Assembly (NCBI GenBank): GCA_937998305.1
Contig: CALLDL010000039.1
Span: 1 to 33,921 of the forward strand
Direction: 5' to 3'
DNA length: 33,921 bases
Origin: an uncultured Desulfobacterales bacterium
Lineage (GTDB): Bacteria; Desulfobacterota; Desulfobacteria; Desulfobacterales; UBA11574
Shown: positions 7,136 to 15,845 of the stretch, piece after piece
How the letters are laid out: each line of letters starts with the position of its first letter
Numbering within the stretch: the stretch's first letter is position 1
Program-made: the position numbers and the translations under genes
The notes under the pieces: generated by a model
Database searches by the model: none
Seen by the model: the letters and a program-made list of their open reading frames with translations, nothing else
What the model was told of the DNA's origin: nothing

Positions 7136-8446
7136 ATGCGCAAAACAATAGAACTAAAAAGGGTAGTGGTTACCGGCCTTGGGATGATCACTTCACTGGG
7201 ACTGGATGTACAAAGCACATGGGAAGCCATGATTGCGGGCAAATCCGGTATAGATCAAATTACTCAGTGGGGAGATTTGGAAGAGATTAAAGAAAAGTAT
7301 AAACTGTCGGATGATTTTCCCCTCATTGCAGGAGAAGTAAAACAGTTTGACATAAAAGAAATCGTTAAACAAAGAAAACACGGATTTACAAGAGAAGATT
7401 TAAAACAGATTAAATATATGGATGCGTTTATTCAATATTCCTATGCCGCAACATTGGAAGCAATTGCCGATGCCAATGTGAATTTAGATGATGGAGAGGT
7501 CGACCCTTATCGGGTCGGTGTTATCATTGGCTCGGGTTTGGGGGGGCCCAAGACTTGGGAAAATGAATACAGTCGTTTTCTAAAGGGCAAAAGAGTATCA
7601 CCGTTTCTTATTCCACGTTTGATACCCAATCTGGCCGCAGGCAATGTCAGTATTTCTTTTAAGGCCAAAGGTGCCAATGCCTGCCTTGCAACGGCATGTG
7701 CTTCCGGTGCTCACGCAATCGGTGAGGCTTTCCAGAGAATTCAACTGGGAAAGGAAGACGCATTTGCCTGTGGTGGAACAGAAGCTGCGATCACGCCGTT
7801 AACCATCGCCGGTTTTCATGCACTTAAAGCCCTATCGTCGTCATATCAAACACCCCAATCCGCTTCTCGGCCCTTTGATATTAATCGGAATGGCTTTGTC
7901 ATGGCGGATGGATCAGGCATCCTGATTTTAGAAGATCTGGATCATGCCAAGGCAAGAGGGGCCAAAATATATGCTGAACTCATCGGCTTTGCCATGACCG
8001 GGGATGCCAGTCATATTACCGATCCTGACATGGATGGTGCCATTCGATGCGTTAAGCTGGCATTGGAAGATGCACAGATTAAGCCGGAAGACGTCGATTT
8101 GATTAATCCCCATGCCACCTCAACCCCAAAAGGTGACATCAATGAAGCCACGGCCTTAAAAGAAGTCTTTGGCGCTGGAAAAGAAAGACCGTTTATTACA
8201 GCCAACAAATCTCAACTTGGACATTCGCTGGGCGCCGTTGGCGGAATCGAAACTGTTTCCAGCGTATTATCATTATATCACAATCAAATACCGCCGATCT
8301 TGAACCTGGAACAGGTTGATCCGGAATGTGAGGGCTTGAACTATGTCATGGGCCAGACAAAAGCGGTTGATGTCAATATTGTGCTTTCGAATTCATTCGG
8401 TTTTGGGGGAACCAATGCAACGCTGATTTTTCGAAAATACGAATAG
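7136..8446 (+). CDS. fabF: Beta-ketoacyl-ACP synthase II (FabF-like)
   Basis: The 436-residue protein aligns along its length with FabF. It has VVVTGLGMITSLG at the N-terminus, the nucleophile in ATACASGAHAIGEA (Cys188), the first His in NPHATSTPKGD (His326), and Lys358 and His363 in NKSQLGHSLGAVGG. It ends with NSFGFGGTNATL. These support condensation of malonyl-ACP with acyl-ACP in fatty acid elongation. The canonical NAHGTSTP is NPHATSTP here. The segment between residues 48 and 92 is longer than in E. coli FabF. AGAGGT lies six bases before the start. No acpP, fabG or fabZ is adjacent, so a specialised ketoacyl synthase role remains possible. Confidence 0.88.
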   Translation: MRKTIELKRVVVTGLGMITSLGLDVQSTWEAMIAGKSGIDQITQWGDLEEIKEKYKLSDDFPLIAGEVKQFDIKEIVKQRKHGFTREDLKQIKYMDAFIQYSYAATLEAIADANVNLDDGEVDPYRVGVIIGSGLGGPKTWENEYSRFLKGKRVSPFLIPRLIPNLAAGNVSISFKAKGANACLATACASGAHAIGEAFQRIQLGKEDAFACGGTEAAITPLTIAGFHALKALSSSYQTPQSASRPFDINRNGFVMADGSGILILEDLDHAKARGAKIYAELIGFAMTGDASHITDPDMDGAIRCVKLALEDAQIKPEDVDLINPHATSTPKGDINEATALKEVFGAGKERPFITANKSQLGHSLGAVGGIETVSSVLSLYHNQIPPILNLEQVDPECEGLNYVMGQTKAVDVNIVLSNSFGFGGTNATLIFRKYE

Positions 8447-8783
8447 CAACTGAACGAAACCTGCTTTTTTCGACAATATCGGTATCAGACATTTTTTTTG
8501 GTAAAATCATATGACCTGAATCTTGTACGAATCGGAAGCTTTCATATTCAAGGCACTTAAGGGCGAAGCCATAGTCTGCTATTGCGAGCCCTTAATAACG
8601 TCGCAGATGAAAGCTTCCGGCACGCCCGTAGTGGTGAAAATTGGTGAGAAAAAAGGAACATCATCCGATTTATCATTTAGGTGAAATGTATGCTTCTATG
8701 GTGTTGTTTAAATCCGCTTTATTTAAGGATTATAAAGATTCTCATTAATTTTCATGCAAGGTTCAGGTATTCCTGCGATTGGT
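8447..8783. other. Gene-free gap between convergent fabF and trpA
   Basis: This 337-base gap separates two genes whose 3' ends face each other. The only clear structure is the nested palindrome at 8533-8619. No convincing T-tailed terminator was found for either gene, so the palindrome may help end or insulate transcription. Confidence 0.6.
8533..8619. repeat. Nested 87-base palindrome
   Basis: CGGAAGCTTTCAT (8533-8545) is perfectly inverted at 8607-8619. Inside it TTAAGGGC (8557-8564) is inverted as GCCCTTAA (8588-8595). At the centre ATAG-TCTG-CTAT (8571-8582) forms a small hairpin. The whole folds as one long interrupted stem, like a REP or MITE-type extragenic element. It carries no coding sequence. 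Confidence 0.75.
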
Positions 8784-9545
8784 TTATCTCAGGCTGTTGA
8801 TAAATTCACCTACTGCACCAACACCTGCGGTATCCACCAGGCGAATGGTTTCCGAACCGATGACGGCAATGTCGGCTTTTCCTTTTAAAAAATCAACATC
8901 TTCCCTTTCCTTTACACCAAAACCGAGTGCCAGAGGAAGATCGGTGGCCCTTCGGCATCGCGAAAGATATTCCTTCAGTTGTCTGGAAAAGTCCGTCGCC
9001 ACACCTGTAACCCCTTTTCTGGCCACGCAGTAGATAAACCCTTTTCCAAAGGAGTTCAGGTATGTCATCCGTTCTTCCGGTGTTGTGGGAGAAAATATGA
9101 AGATTGGTGAGAGATGATATTTTTCCATGGCACTAAGGTAATCCTCTCCTTCTTCAGGTGGGAGATCCGGAACAATAGCCCCCACAATTCCTCTGTTGTG
9201 CATCGCACCGGCAAACCGATCAACCCCATACTTAAAAATAATATTGTAATAGCTCATAAATAGAAACGGAATATCGAAGGATTTGACAGCTTTTCTGGCA
9301 AAGTCCATGCACTTTTGTACGGTCGCTCCTTCTGCAAGCGCCTTTTGATTGGCGTGCAAAATAACCGGACCATCCGCAATTGGTTCTGAAAAAGGGATCT
9401 GCAGTTCCATCAGATCAACGCCGGCATTTACCATTGCCTCAATGATTCTGAAAGCATCTTCGAATGTGGGATATCCAAGAACGATATGGGTCATTAACAG
9501 GATCTCTTTTTCTTTGAGCCTTTGCTTCAGATATGATTTAAGCAT
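8784..9545 (-). CDS. trpA: Tryptophan synthase alpha subunit
   Basis: TrpA cleaves indole-3-glycerol phosphate and passes indole to TrpB. The 253-residue barrel carries the two catalytic acids, Glu47 in MELQIPFSEP and Asp58 in ADGP, and the GVTG loop in ARKGVTGVAT. The usual LGIPFSDP is LQIPFSEP here, THIVLGYP replaces the common TAG.P segment, and the phosphate loop reads GSETIR where GSA is usual, so it belongs to a diverged branch of the family. Its ATG overlaps the 3' end of trpB by eight bases, which implies translational coupling. Residues essential in well-studied enzymes are kept, so activity is expected. Confidence 0.94.
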   Translation of the reverse strand: MLKSYLKQRLKEKEILLMTHIVLGYPTFEDAFRIIEAMVNAGVDLMELQIPFSEPIADGPVILHANQKALAEGATVQKCMDFARKAVKSFDIPFLFMSYYNIIFKYGVDRFAGAMHNRGIVGAIVPDLPPEEGEDYLSAMEKYHLSPIFIFSPTTPEERMTYLNSFGKGFIYCVARKGVTGVATDFSRQLKEYLSRCRRATDLPLALGFGVKEREDVDFLKGKADIAVIGSETIRLVDTAGVGAVGEFINSLR

Positions 9546-10764
9546 GATATTCCTCCGCTTTATTCTTTATAAATTCCTGCCACTTGGGATCTGCAAAAGC
9601 ATCGGCGACGGTAAATATATCCTTGTCTCCTCTGCCGGATTGATTGATCAAAACAATATCTTCCTTTGACATTGCAGAGGCTTCTTTAAATGCCTGTGCA
9701 AAGGCATGGGCTGACTCAAGTGCGGGAATCAAACCCTCTTTTCGAATGGTAAGCGAGAGAGCATCAACGACGTCTTTGTCTGTCGCTGATTCGAATCGAA
9801 TCCGACCTTTTTCAGAAAAATTCGCCAGAATCGGTGAAACACCGACATAATCCAGACCTGCTGCAACACTGTGAGTCTCTTTCATCTGGCCGTCATGATC
9901 CTGAAGAAAGTATGTTTTATATCCCTGGGCAACACCGACGCTGGCATCTTTGGAAGAAAGGCGGGACGCGTGTTGTCCGGTCTCCAGTCCTTTTCCTGCT
10001 GCCTCGACGCCCACAAGTTCAACCGGATCATCAAGAAAAGATTGAAAAATCCCCAATGCATTGGACCCGCCGCCGACACAGGCATAAATGCGCGAAGGGA
10101 GCCTGCCTTCTATTTCAAGAATCTGCTCTCTGGCCTCTTTTCCGATAATCGATTGAAAAAAAGAAACCATTTCCGGAAAAGGATGAGGCCCACATGCCGT
10201 ACCCAAAACATAATGGGTAGTATCCATATTTGTCACCCAGTCCCGGAAAGATTCATTAATGGCATCCTTTAAAATCCGGGTCCCCTCCCTTACCGTAATA
10301 ACTTCTGCACCCAATCGCTCCATCCAGAATACATTTGGACGCTGTCGTTGGACATCAACCTCTCCCATATAGATGGTGCATTTGAATCCAAATCTCGCAG
10401 CCATGGTGGCTGCAGCCACCCCGTGCTGGCCTGCACCGGTCTCTGCAATAACTCGCGTTTTTCCCATTCGTTTTACCAAAAGCCCCTGCCCCATAACGTT
10501 ATTGGCCTTGTGTGCGCCGGTATGGTTGAGGTCCTCCCGCTTGATATAAATGCGAGCTCCGCCAAATTTTCTCGTAAGGTTTTCTGCAAACGTCAGCGGC
10601 GTGGGGCGACAAGAATATGTTGACATGATATCGACATATTCTCGCCAGAAACCGGGATCGTTTTTTGCTGCTTGAAATGTTTCAACCAGTTCATCAAAGG
10701 TGGCAATAAGGATTTCAGGGAGATAAGCCCCCCCAAAACCTTCATAATATCCTCTGTCTTTCAT
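9538..10764 (-). CDS. trpB: Tryptophan synthase beta subunit
   Basis: TrpB is the PLP enzyme that joins indole and serine. The 408-residue protein is of the standard TrpB1 type. It shows the PLP lysine in HTGAHKANN (Lys86), the catalytic Glu108 in AETGAGQHGVAAA, the phosphate loop CVGGGSNA and the C-terminal SGRGDKD. GGAG lies eight bases before the ATG. It leads the trpBA pair on the strand opposite to trpEGDC. The upstream 238 bases hold a MITE-like element and no Trp-rich leader, so trpBA does not appear to use the attenuation seen at trpE and aroF. Confidence 0.97.
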   Translation of the reverse strand: MKDRGYYEGFGGAYLPEILIATFDELVETFQAAKNDPGFWREYVDIMSTYSCRPTPLTFAENLTRKFGGARIYIKREDLNHTGAHKANNVMGQGLLVKRMGKTRVIAETGAGQHGVAAATMAARFGFKCTIYMGEVDVQRQRPNVFWMERLGAEVITVREGTRILKDAINESFRDWVTNMDTTHYVLGTACGPHPFPEMVSFFQSIIGKEAREQILEIEGRLPSRIYACVGGGSNALGIFQSFLDDPVELVGVEAAGKGLETGQHASRLSSKDASVGVAQGYKTYFLQDHDGQMKETHSVAAGLDYVGVSPILANFSEKGRIRFESATDKDVVDALSLTIRKEGLIPALESAHAFAQAFKEASAMSKEDIVLINQSGRGDKDIFTVADAFADPKWQEFIKNKAEEYHA

Positions 10765-10790
10765 CGCAATATCTCCGTATTTTTTAAAGA

Positions 10791-10980
10791 TTAGTTAGTG
10801 TCCATCCATAAATGGCCCTTTTTGCCCTGCTCGGCGTTCTCCGCGGGTTTCCGGCTGCGGCGTGCAGGCGTACGCCTCACCGAAAACCCTTGTGCGACCT
10901 TTATCAGGACAAAAATTGCTCATTTCTGAATTGGACACTTAATTGGGTCCATTACACTTCGTGGATGGACACTAGTTAGT
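10791..10980. mobile_element. MITE-like element with 13-bp terminal inverted repeats
   Basis: TAGTGTCCATCCA (10796-10808) is perfectly inverted as TGGATGGACACTA (10962-10974). TTAGTTAGTG at the left end recurs as CTAGTTAGTG at the right. The interior has further inverted pairs, GGGTTTCCGG (10845-10854) with CCGAAAACCC (10880-10889), around the perfect palindrome GGCGTACGCC (10867-10876). It has no open frame and is more G+C rich than its surroundings. It lies 26 bases upstream of trpB. A solo end copy occurs at 15846-15868. A non-autonomous element mobilised by a transposase elsewhere is the best reading. Confidence 0.7.
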
Positions 10981-11002
10981 GCATATCATCGCTCAATTTA
11001 GT

Positions 11003-11728
11003 TTACGAATAAGCTCCCAAAGTCTGTGAAAAAACAAACTGATCTGTTCGACAATAAAGTTCTGAATAAATAGCGTTTTTTGTTTGATCAAAGTTCATAA
11101 ATCGTTTTACCGTAAGAATTGGGGTATCTGGCGTAACCTCTAAAGTATTCGCTTTTTCGCCGGTTAAATAGCCAATTCTAAAGTTTTGCCTTCCGCTGCC
11201 GGGTTTCATGTAATAGTGTTCATCGACAACTCGGGAAAGAGATCGGCAAGACAGGTCAATCTTATCTATCTCCTTAAACAACATATCATGGAGATACATA
11301 TCTTCGATAAGAACCGGCACCTTTTCAACCCGACTGAGCCGGGAATAAAAATAAGCCTTCTTGTTCGCAAAAGGATTTTCCGGGTCATATCTGATTTGCT
11401 CCAGCCGAATATTTTGAAGGATATGCGTCGTAACCTCGATCCCTTTTTTATTGAAAGCCGATGTTGTACCGGCCAATGAAAAAAGATCTACCTCTTTCTG
11501 CAGCTCACAGACAAAGGTTCCTGAACCCCGCTTGCGCATCAGAATGCGTTTTCTAACCAGAAGATCCGTCGCCTGTCTGGCCGTTGGCCTTCCTATGCCG
11601 TAACGAGCAGCAAGCTCGTTCTCGGATAAAATCTTTGAGCCCGGCGGATATTCTCCTGACCGTATTTTATCCAGTATAATGTTCGATAGCTGATGATATA
11701 ATGGAATTGGAGAGAGTGAATTGAGCAT
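11003..11728 (-). CDS. GntR-family regulator, HutC/UTRA type
   Basis: The 241-residue protein has an N-terminal winged helix-turn-helix (residues 8-75), with PLYHQLSNIILDKIRSGEYP, the GSKILSENELAARYGIGRPT recognition region and RGSGTFV. It is followed by a UTRA-like ligand-binding domain (about 95-235). UTRA members usually bind small metabolites and repress nearby catabolic or biosynthetic genes. It lies upstream of trpBA on the same strand, with the MITE-like element between, so control of trpBA or of itself is possible but unproven. The ligand cannot be told from sequence. Confidence 0.85.
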   Translation of the reverse strand: MLNSLSPIPLYHQLSNIILDKIRSGEYPPGSKILSENELAARYGIGRPTARQATDLLVRKRILMRKRGSGTFVCELQKEVDLFSLAGTTSAFNKKGIEVTTHILQNIRLEQIRYDPENPFANKKAYFYSRLSRVEKVPVLIEDMYLHDMLFKEIDKIDLSCRSLSRVVDEHYYMKPGSGRQNFRIGYLTGEKANTLEVTPDTPILTVKRFMNFDQTKNAIYSELYCRTDQFVFSQTLGAYS

Positions 11729-12007
11729 AAACGAATCTTGGCACCAATTGGTAAAGTTGTCAAGACATATTTTGTTGTGGTTTTTGACATCTCAATAGCA
11801 TGTATTTTCAAAATACGTTATTTCTTTAAGAAACTGTCAGAAATCTAACACTCTATCAAATTCTGATTCATACTTTAAGAATATTACATTCCTATTTTTA
11901 TAGGTTTTTCTTAATAGGCAGGTGTTTTTACTATGGAAGGGATGAATTATTGGATTAAAATACTCTTTAAGAACCTAATCGATTAAATAATATGTATAAT
12001 CACTGCC

Positions 12008-12024
12008 TTGGCATAATTTGTGCT
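12008..12024 (+). promoter_or_regulatory. Sigma-54-type (-24/-12) promoter candidate
   Basis: TTGGCATAATTTGTGCT carries GG at 12010-12011 and GC at 12022-12023 with the required ten bases between. It fits TGGCA...TGC well. It points to the HDOD gene about 190 bases downstream. No enhancer-binding protein gene is in the window, although orphan receivers are present. Confidence 0.5.
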
Positions 12025-12076
12025 ACATATTTTAAAAGAAGTTTCAACACTACCATATTGCAATGTAAAGAACTTA

Positions 12077-12120
12077 GGGGCTTCGCCCCAATTGGAATAA
12101 TGGAGTAATGGAATGATGGG
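12077..12120. repeat. GC hairpin with three 8-base tandem repeats
   Basis: GGGGC-TTC-GCCCC (12077-12089) is followed by GGAATAAT, GGAGTAAT and GGAATGAT (12094-12117). It is a short low-complexity intergenic module in the untranslated leader of the HDOD gene. No T run follows the hairpin. Confidence 0.5.
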
Positions 12121-12215
12121 TTTTGTGGCATGAACAAATTGTCGTTAAAAGAACGTTGATTTCGATCCATTATAGATTTTCTGAGACATTTAATTATCAT
12201 CGAGGAGACCAATAA

Positions 12216-13067
12216 ATGCCAACTGCAAAGGGATTGCTTGACAAATTTACCACAGCCAAAACTCTGCCTCATATTGCCATTAAGCTTACCAAACTGATTT
12301 CTGATGAAAACAGTACAATGCAGGATTTTGAAAAAATGATCAAAATTGACCCAACTCTTGTTTTGAGAATACTGCGTGGCGCCAACAGTCCCTATTATGG
12401 CCTGAGGCAGAAGGTCAATAGTATCTCCAGAGCAGTTGTTGTCATCGGCATTAATAACCTGCGTAACATGATCGTTACTGAAGGCTTGAAGGAAATATTC
12501 AAGGATAAAAATAGCAAAAACGCATTTTCCAGAAGCCGCTTATGGCTTCATTGTGCTGCCGTCAGTATTTGCAGTCAAATGATTATGGAACGAATTTTTG
12601 GTTTAAATGGAGAAGATGCGTTCTTGTGCGGTATCCTTCATGACATTGGTATGATTGTCGAAGATCAGGCGGCACCCGATTTATTTTCTAGGGTATGCAA
12701 CACCTATGATGAAAATTCCAGGCCGATCACCGATTACGAAAAAGAAATTGTCGGTACGGATCATTGCGAGATCGGACATCTGTTGGCCAAAGACTGGCAA
12801 CTTCCCATTGAAATTCAGGAAGGCATTCAACGCCATCATAAAATGCTGGATCACGTTTCCCCTTCAAGCCTTACAGGAGTCATTCAACTGGCAGAATTTA
12901 TTGTATCCCAGTTGGATTATACCGCTATTCCTGGAATGAAGGCGAAACTTTCACTTCCACTGGCCACCCACATTCGCGATAATGTGAAAGAGTATAAAGC
13001 GCTTGTCAGGGACCTGCCGAATGAAATGTCGAAGGCCAAAGATCTTTATACATCCCACGAGGAGTAA
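12216..13067 (+). CDS. HDOD-domain signalling protein
   Basis: The 283-residue protein is an HDOD domain over most of its length. It has LPHIAIKLTKLISDENSTM near residue 18, the DPTLVLRILRGANSPYYG helix region near 45 and VVVIGINNLRNMIV near 75, then an HD-like core with CGILHDIGMI and GTDHCEIGHLLAKDW. HDOD proteins are relatives of HD phosphohydrolases that usually act as signalling scaffolds. This one keeps several His/Asp residues (HDIG, DHCEIGH, RHHK), so residual metal binding is possible. AGGAG lies nine bases before the ATG. It leads a signalling run, and the ribosome site of the next gene lies in its last codons, so the two are probably co-translated. Confidence 0.85.
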   Translation: MPTAKGLLDKFTTAKTLPHIAIKLTKLISDENSTMQDFEKMIKIDPTLVLRILRGANSPYYGLRQKVNSISRAVVVIGINNLRNMIVTEGLKEIFKDKNSKNAFSRSRLWLHCAAVSICSQMIMERIFGLNGEDAFLCGILHDIGMIVEDQAAPDLFSRVCNTYDENSRPITDYEKEIVGTDHCEIGHLLAKDWQLPIEIQEGIQRHHKMLDHVSPSSLTGVIQLAEFIVSQLDYTAIPGMKAKLSLPLATHIRDNVKEYKALVRDLPNEMSKAKDLYTSHEE

Positions 13068-13072
13068 ATTAG

Positions 13073-15424
13073 ATGTATATCCCAGGAGATATTTTCAGTG
13101 AATTTACAGATCAGGAAACAGAGTTCAAACAATTTCTTTTGTTTTTTAAAAAAAGAATGCCCCAAGGCAAGTTTCAGCTTGTTTTAAATCATGATGGTGA
13201 ATGTCTGTATGGCGACAACCTCGTTCCATCGTCCAAAGTCCGCAACACAATTGTTCGTCGTTCCCAAAAGGAAAAAGGCATCTTTTTGTTCCAATTGAAT
13301 GAAAAAGATTTTGTGCACGCAATCTTTATTCAAGAGTTAGATGCTTTATTAATATATTGTTTTTCAAAGTATGGTTCCGGTTCATTCATCGAACAATATG
13401 AAGCCACCGCTATTCAATTGTGTATCGAACTGTTTCTGTCCCAGATTACCCTCCAGAATGAGCAGGAATTTTTAAACACTCTAAGGAAGCAATATGATCG
13501 GAAAATCAGTGTCCTCGAAAAGAAATATCAGGAAATCTTAGAGGATAATCATCGCGGGTACCAGATCATTCAACAGCAACAAGAAGAATATTCACAAACC
13601 CTTAAATCTGAAATTGCGCTGCAAACAGCGCAGTTACGAGAGACCAACACAAGCCTTAAGCTAACGCGTGAAGCTGCGGAAAACGCCAATAAAGCCAAAA
13701 GTCACTTCCTCGCCAACATGAGTCACGAAATCCGTACACCAATGAACGGAATTATCGGTTTTACCGAAATGCTTCTTGATACCAATCTAAGCGAAAATCA
13801 GCTGGATTACGTGGAAACGATACGAAGAAGTGGTGACAGTCTTTTATCATTGATCAACGACATCCTCGATTTTTCTAAAATAGAAGCAGGGCAACTCGAT
13901 TTTGAGGATACCGAGTTTGATCCAGAACTTATTGCATACGACATTTGTGAACTTACCCTTCCGAAAGTTCAATCAAGACCTGTCGAAATTCTTTGCCACA
14001 TCGGTGATCATCTTCCTTCTCTTGTCAAAGGAGACCCGTTACGATTCCAGCAAGTACTGACCAATCTTATAGGGAATTCAGTTAAATTCACCGAATCCGG
14101 TGAAATAGAGCTCTTTATAGATGCTGAAGATGAAAATGATACCCAAGTAAAGATTCATGCAAAAGTGATCGATACCGGCATCGGTATTTCAAAAGACAAA
14201 TTGTCCGCTATCTTTGCACCCTTTAAACAGGCTGACGGCTCAACCACCAGAAAATATGGTGGTACAGGTTTGGGGCTTTCGATATGCAAGCAAATCTCAA
14301 AAAAGATGGGAGGTGATGTCTGGGCGGAAAGCCCTGTCAATTCTCATCAACCGTCAACCTTTAATCGTTCATGCAACGGAAAACCCGGAACCATTTTTCA
14401 CTTTACTGCATGGCTGGAGAAAACGGACCGTAATATAGACCCTATAGTTGCTCCTTCGATACTCTCCGGCAAACGGATACTTGTTGTCGATGACAACCTC
14501 AACAGTTTAAAGATATTAAGCAAAATATCGATCTCAGCAGGTATGGATGTTACCGCACTTAATAAGGGGGAAGATGTCTTACCCGCATTGCAAAAGGCTC
14601 TGGAGGCTAATAATCCAATCGATCTTTGTATACTTGTTATCAAAATGCCGGTTATGAATGGGTACGAGATCGCAAAGCAAATACGTAATGTTAAATCTAC
14701 GATCCGCGATCTTCCTCTAATTGCATTATCTTTCCTTTTGGAAAGTGAAAAACAAAAAGACAATGAAGCGGGCTTTGATGACTTTTTAAACAAACCGGTT
14801 CGAAGGAAAAAACTTTACCAGGTGTTGGAAAATGTCTTATACAAACAAAATAAAAAAAGTGGGCTAAGAGATGCAAAAGATTCCAAGACTCAAAAACACT
14901 TTAAAACCCCATTTTCGGTTCTGATCGAGGAAAAGAATTCTTCACACATCCTTTTGGCGGAAGATAATCCCATCAATCAGAAGCTGGCAAAGATGATGCT
15001 GACGAAAGCCGGTTATCAGGTAGAAACGGTCGATACAGGAAAAAAGGCGGTTGACAAGTTCATTACTTCATCCGGAAAATTTGATCTGATTTTTATGGAT
15101 ATGCAAATGCCTGAAATGGACGGAATAGAAGCCACCCATCGCATACGTGAATGGGAAGAAAGAAATATAGCTCAACGCTCAACGCTCAACGGAAAAGAAA
15201 ATTTCGATCTTTCAGCTTCCAGCTTTAAACTTTCAACTCATACGAAACGGGTCCCCATAGTTGCATTGACAGCCAATGCCATAAAAGGGGACATGGAAAA
15301 GTGCCTTGAAAGCGGTATGGATGACTATATTACAAAACCGATTAATAAAAAGATCTTTTTTGAGGTCATCGAAAAATGGATTTCCAGAAACAAATCAAGT
15401 CAAGACTCTATTCAGCTGGATTAA
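13073..15424 (+). CDS. Hybrid histidine kinase with one degenerate and one intact receiver
   Basis: The 783-residue protein has no membrane segment. Order: a novel N-terminal domain (1-125), a coiled coil (130-205), a HisKA domain with the phospho-accepting His218 in [12 protein letters not shown], an ATPase with [11 protein letters not shown] and [11 protein letters not shown], receiver 1 (about 470-590) and receiver 2 (about 625-775). In receiver 1 the phospho-accepting Asp is Val522 ([11 protein letters not shown]), although the acidic pair VVDDN and the Lys in NKPV remain. Receiver 2 keeps Asp676 ([11 protein letters not shown]) and has an extra segment encoded by short repeats near its middle. 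GAGGAG lies at the end of the HDOD gene. It is probably partnered by the HPt protein that follows. Confidence 0.93.
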   Translation: MYIPGDIFSEFTDQETEFKQFLLFFKKRMPQGKFQLVLNHDGECLYGDNLVPSSKVRNTIVRRSQKEKGIFLFQLNEKDFVHAIFIQELDALLIYCFSKYGSGSFIEQYEATAIQLCIELFLSQITLQNEQEFLNTLRKQYDRKISVLEKKYQEILEDNHRGYQIIQQQQEEYSQTLKSEIALQTAQLRETNTSLKLTREAAENANKAKSHFLANMSHEIRTPMNGIIGFTEMLLDTNLSENQLDYVETIRRSGDSLLSLINDILDFSKIEAGQLDFEDTEFDPELIAYDICELTLPKVQSRPVEILCHIGDHLPSLVKGDPLRFQQVLTNLIGNSVKFTESGEIELFIDAEDENDTQVKIHAKVIDTGIGISKDKLSAIFAPFKQADGSTTRKYGGTGLGLSICKQISKKMGGDVWAESPVNSHQPSTFNRSCNGKPGTIFHFTAWLEKTDRNIDPIVAPSILSGKRILVVDDNLNSLKILSKISISAGMDVTALNKGEDVLPALQKALEANNPIDLCILVIKMPVMNGYEIAKQIRNVKSTIRDLPLIALSFLLESEKQKDNEAGFDDFLNKPVRRKKLYQVLENVLYKQNKKSGLRDAKDSKTQKHFKTPFSVLIEEKNSSHILLAEDNPINQKLAKMMLTKAGYQVETVDTGKKAVDKFITSSGKFDLIFMDMQMPEMDGIEATHRIREWEERNIAQRSTLNGKENFDLSASSFKLSTHTKRVPIVALTANAIKGDMEKCLESGMDDYITKPINKKIFFEVIEKWISRNKSSQDSIQLD
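15171..15240 (+). repeat. In-frame short tandem repeats inside receiver 2
   Basis: Three perfect copies of CTCAACG (15171-15191) add 21 bases. They are followed by a looser CTTTCAGCTT-like series (15209-15238). Together they code for about 25 extra Ser/Thr/Asn-rich residues between the Asp676 strand and the VPIVALTAN strand. The frame is kept. Confidence 0.75.
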
Positions 15425-15524
15425 CTTACGAGGCTGATGCTTCGGGGATATACGCTTGGACGAAAAACCCGTTTTCCATTAAAAGTGTTTGGAACCTGTT
15501 CTAATCATTTAAAAAGGAGTTGTT

Positions 15525-15833
15525 TTGAATTTCAAAAAAATGTCAGAAAAACTGGGGCTGGAAGAAGATGAATATTTAGAACTGGTTGAACTTTTTATTG
15601 AGACCAGCAAATCCGATCTTAAAAATCTTCAATCCGCCATAAACAATAAAAATATTGAAATGATTGCCGGAATCGCCCATTCTTTGAAAGGTGCTGCAAT
15701 GAATCTTGGATTGGATTACTTTCTTGAACTTGCAAAATCAATTGAAAAAACAGCAAGTGATGGAGAGCTGGAAGAAACGGCTAAGGCTGCTGAGATATTT
15801 CAGGAAAGGCTGGATAATTCCGGTGACTTTTGA
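15525..15833 (+). CDS. Stand-alone HPt phosphotransfer protein
   Basis: This 102-residue protein is a single Hpt four-helix domain with the phospho-accepting His52 in GIAHSLKGAAMNLG. The start is a TTG: GGAG at 15516-15519 is five bases before it and 20 bases before the next in-frame ATG. It follows the hybrid kinase by 100 bases and would relay phosphate from receiver 2 to another receiver, such as that of the next gene. Pairing is inferred from position only. Confidence 0.88.
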   Translation: MNFKKMSEKLGLEEDEYLELVELFIETSKSDLKNLQSAINNKNIEMIAGIAHSLKGAAMNLGLDYFLELAKSIEKTASDGELEETAKAAEIFQERLDNSGDF

Positions 15834-15845
15834 GGGTGTTAAACT

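Larger units (their letters stand above)
11729..12215. other. Divergent AT-rich intergenic region
   Basis: This 487-base gap separates gntR (minus) from the HDOD gene (plus). It holds a sigma-54-type promoter candidate (12008-12024) and a small hairpin with short tandem repeats (12077-12120). On the minus strand just upstream of gntR, ACCAATTGGT (11742-11751) is a perfect 10-base palindrome that could be the regulator's own operator. No gene is supported in it. Confidence 0.55.

Noticed and set aside
9834-10272. Overlapping plus-strand frames of 104 and 133 codons
   Set aside because: They lie antisense to the conserved core of trpB.
12000-12272. 90-codon minus-strand frame upstream of the HDOD gene
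   Set aside because: It runs over the promoter candidate, the tandem repeats and the HDOD start, with low-complexity content and no ribosome site.
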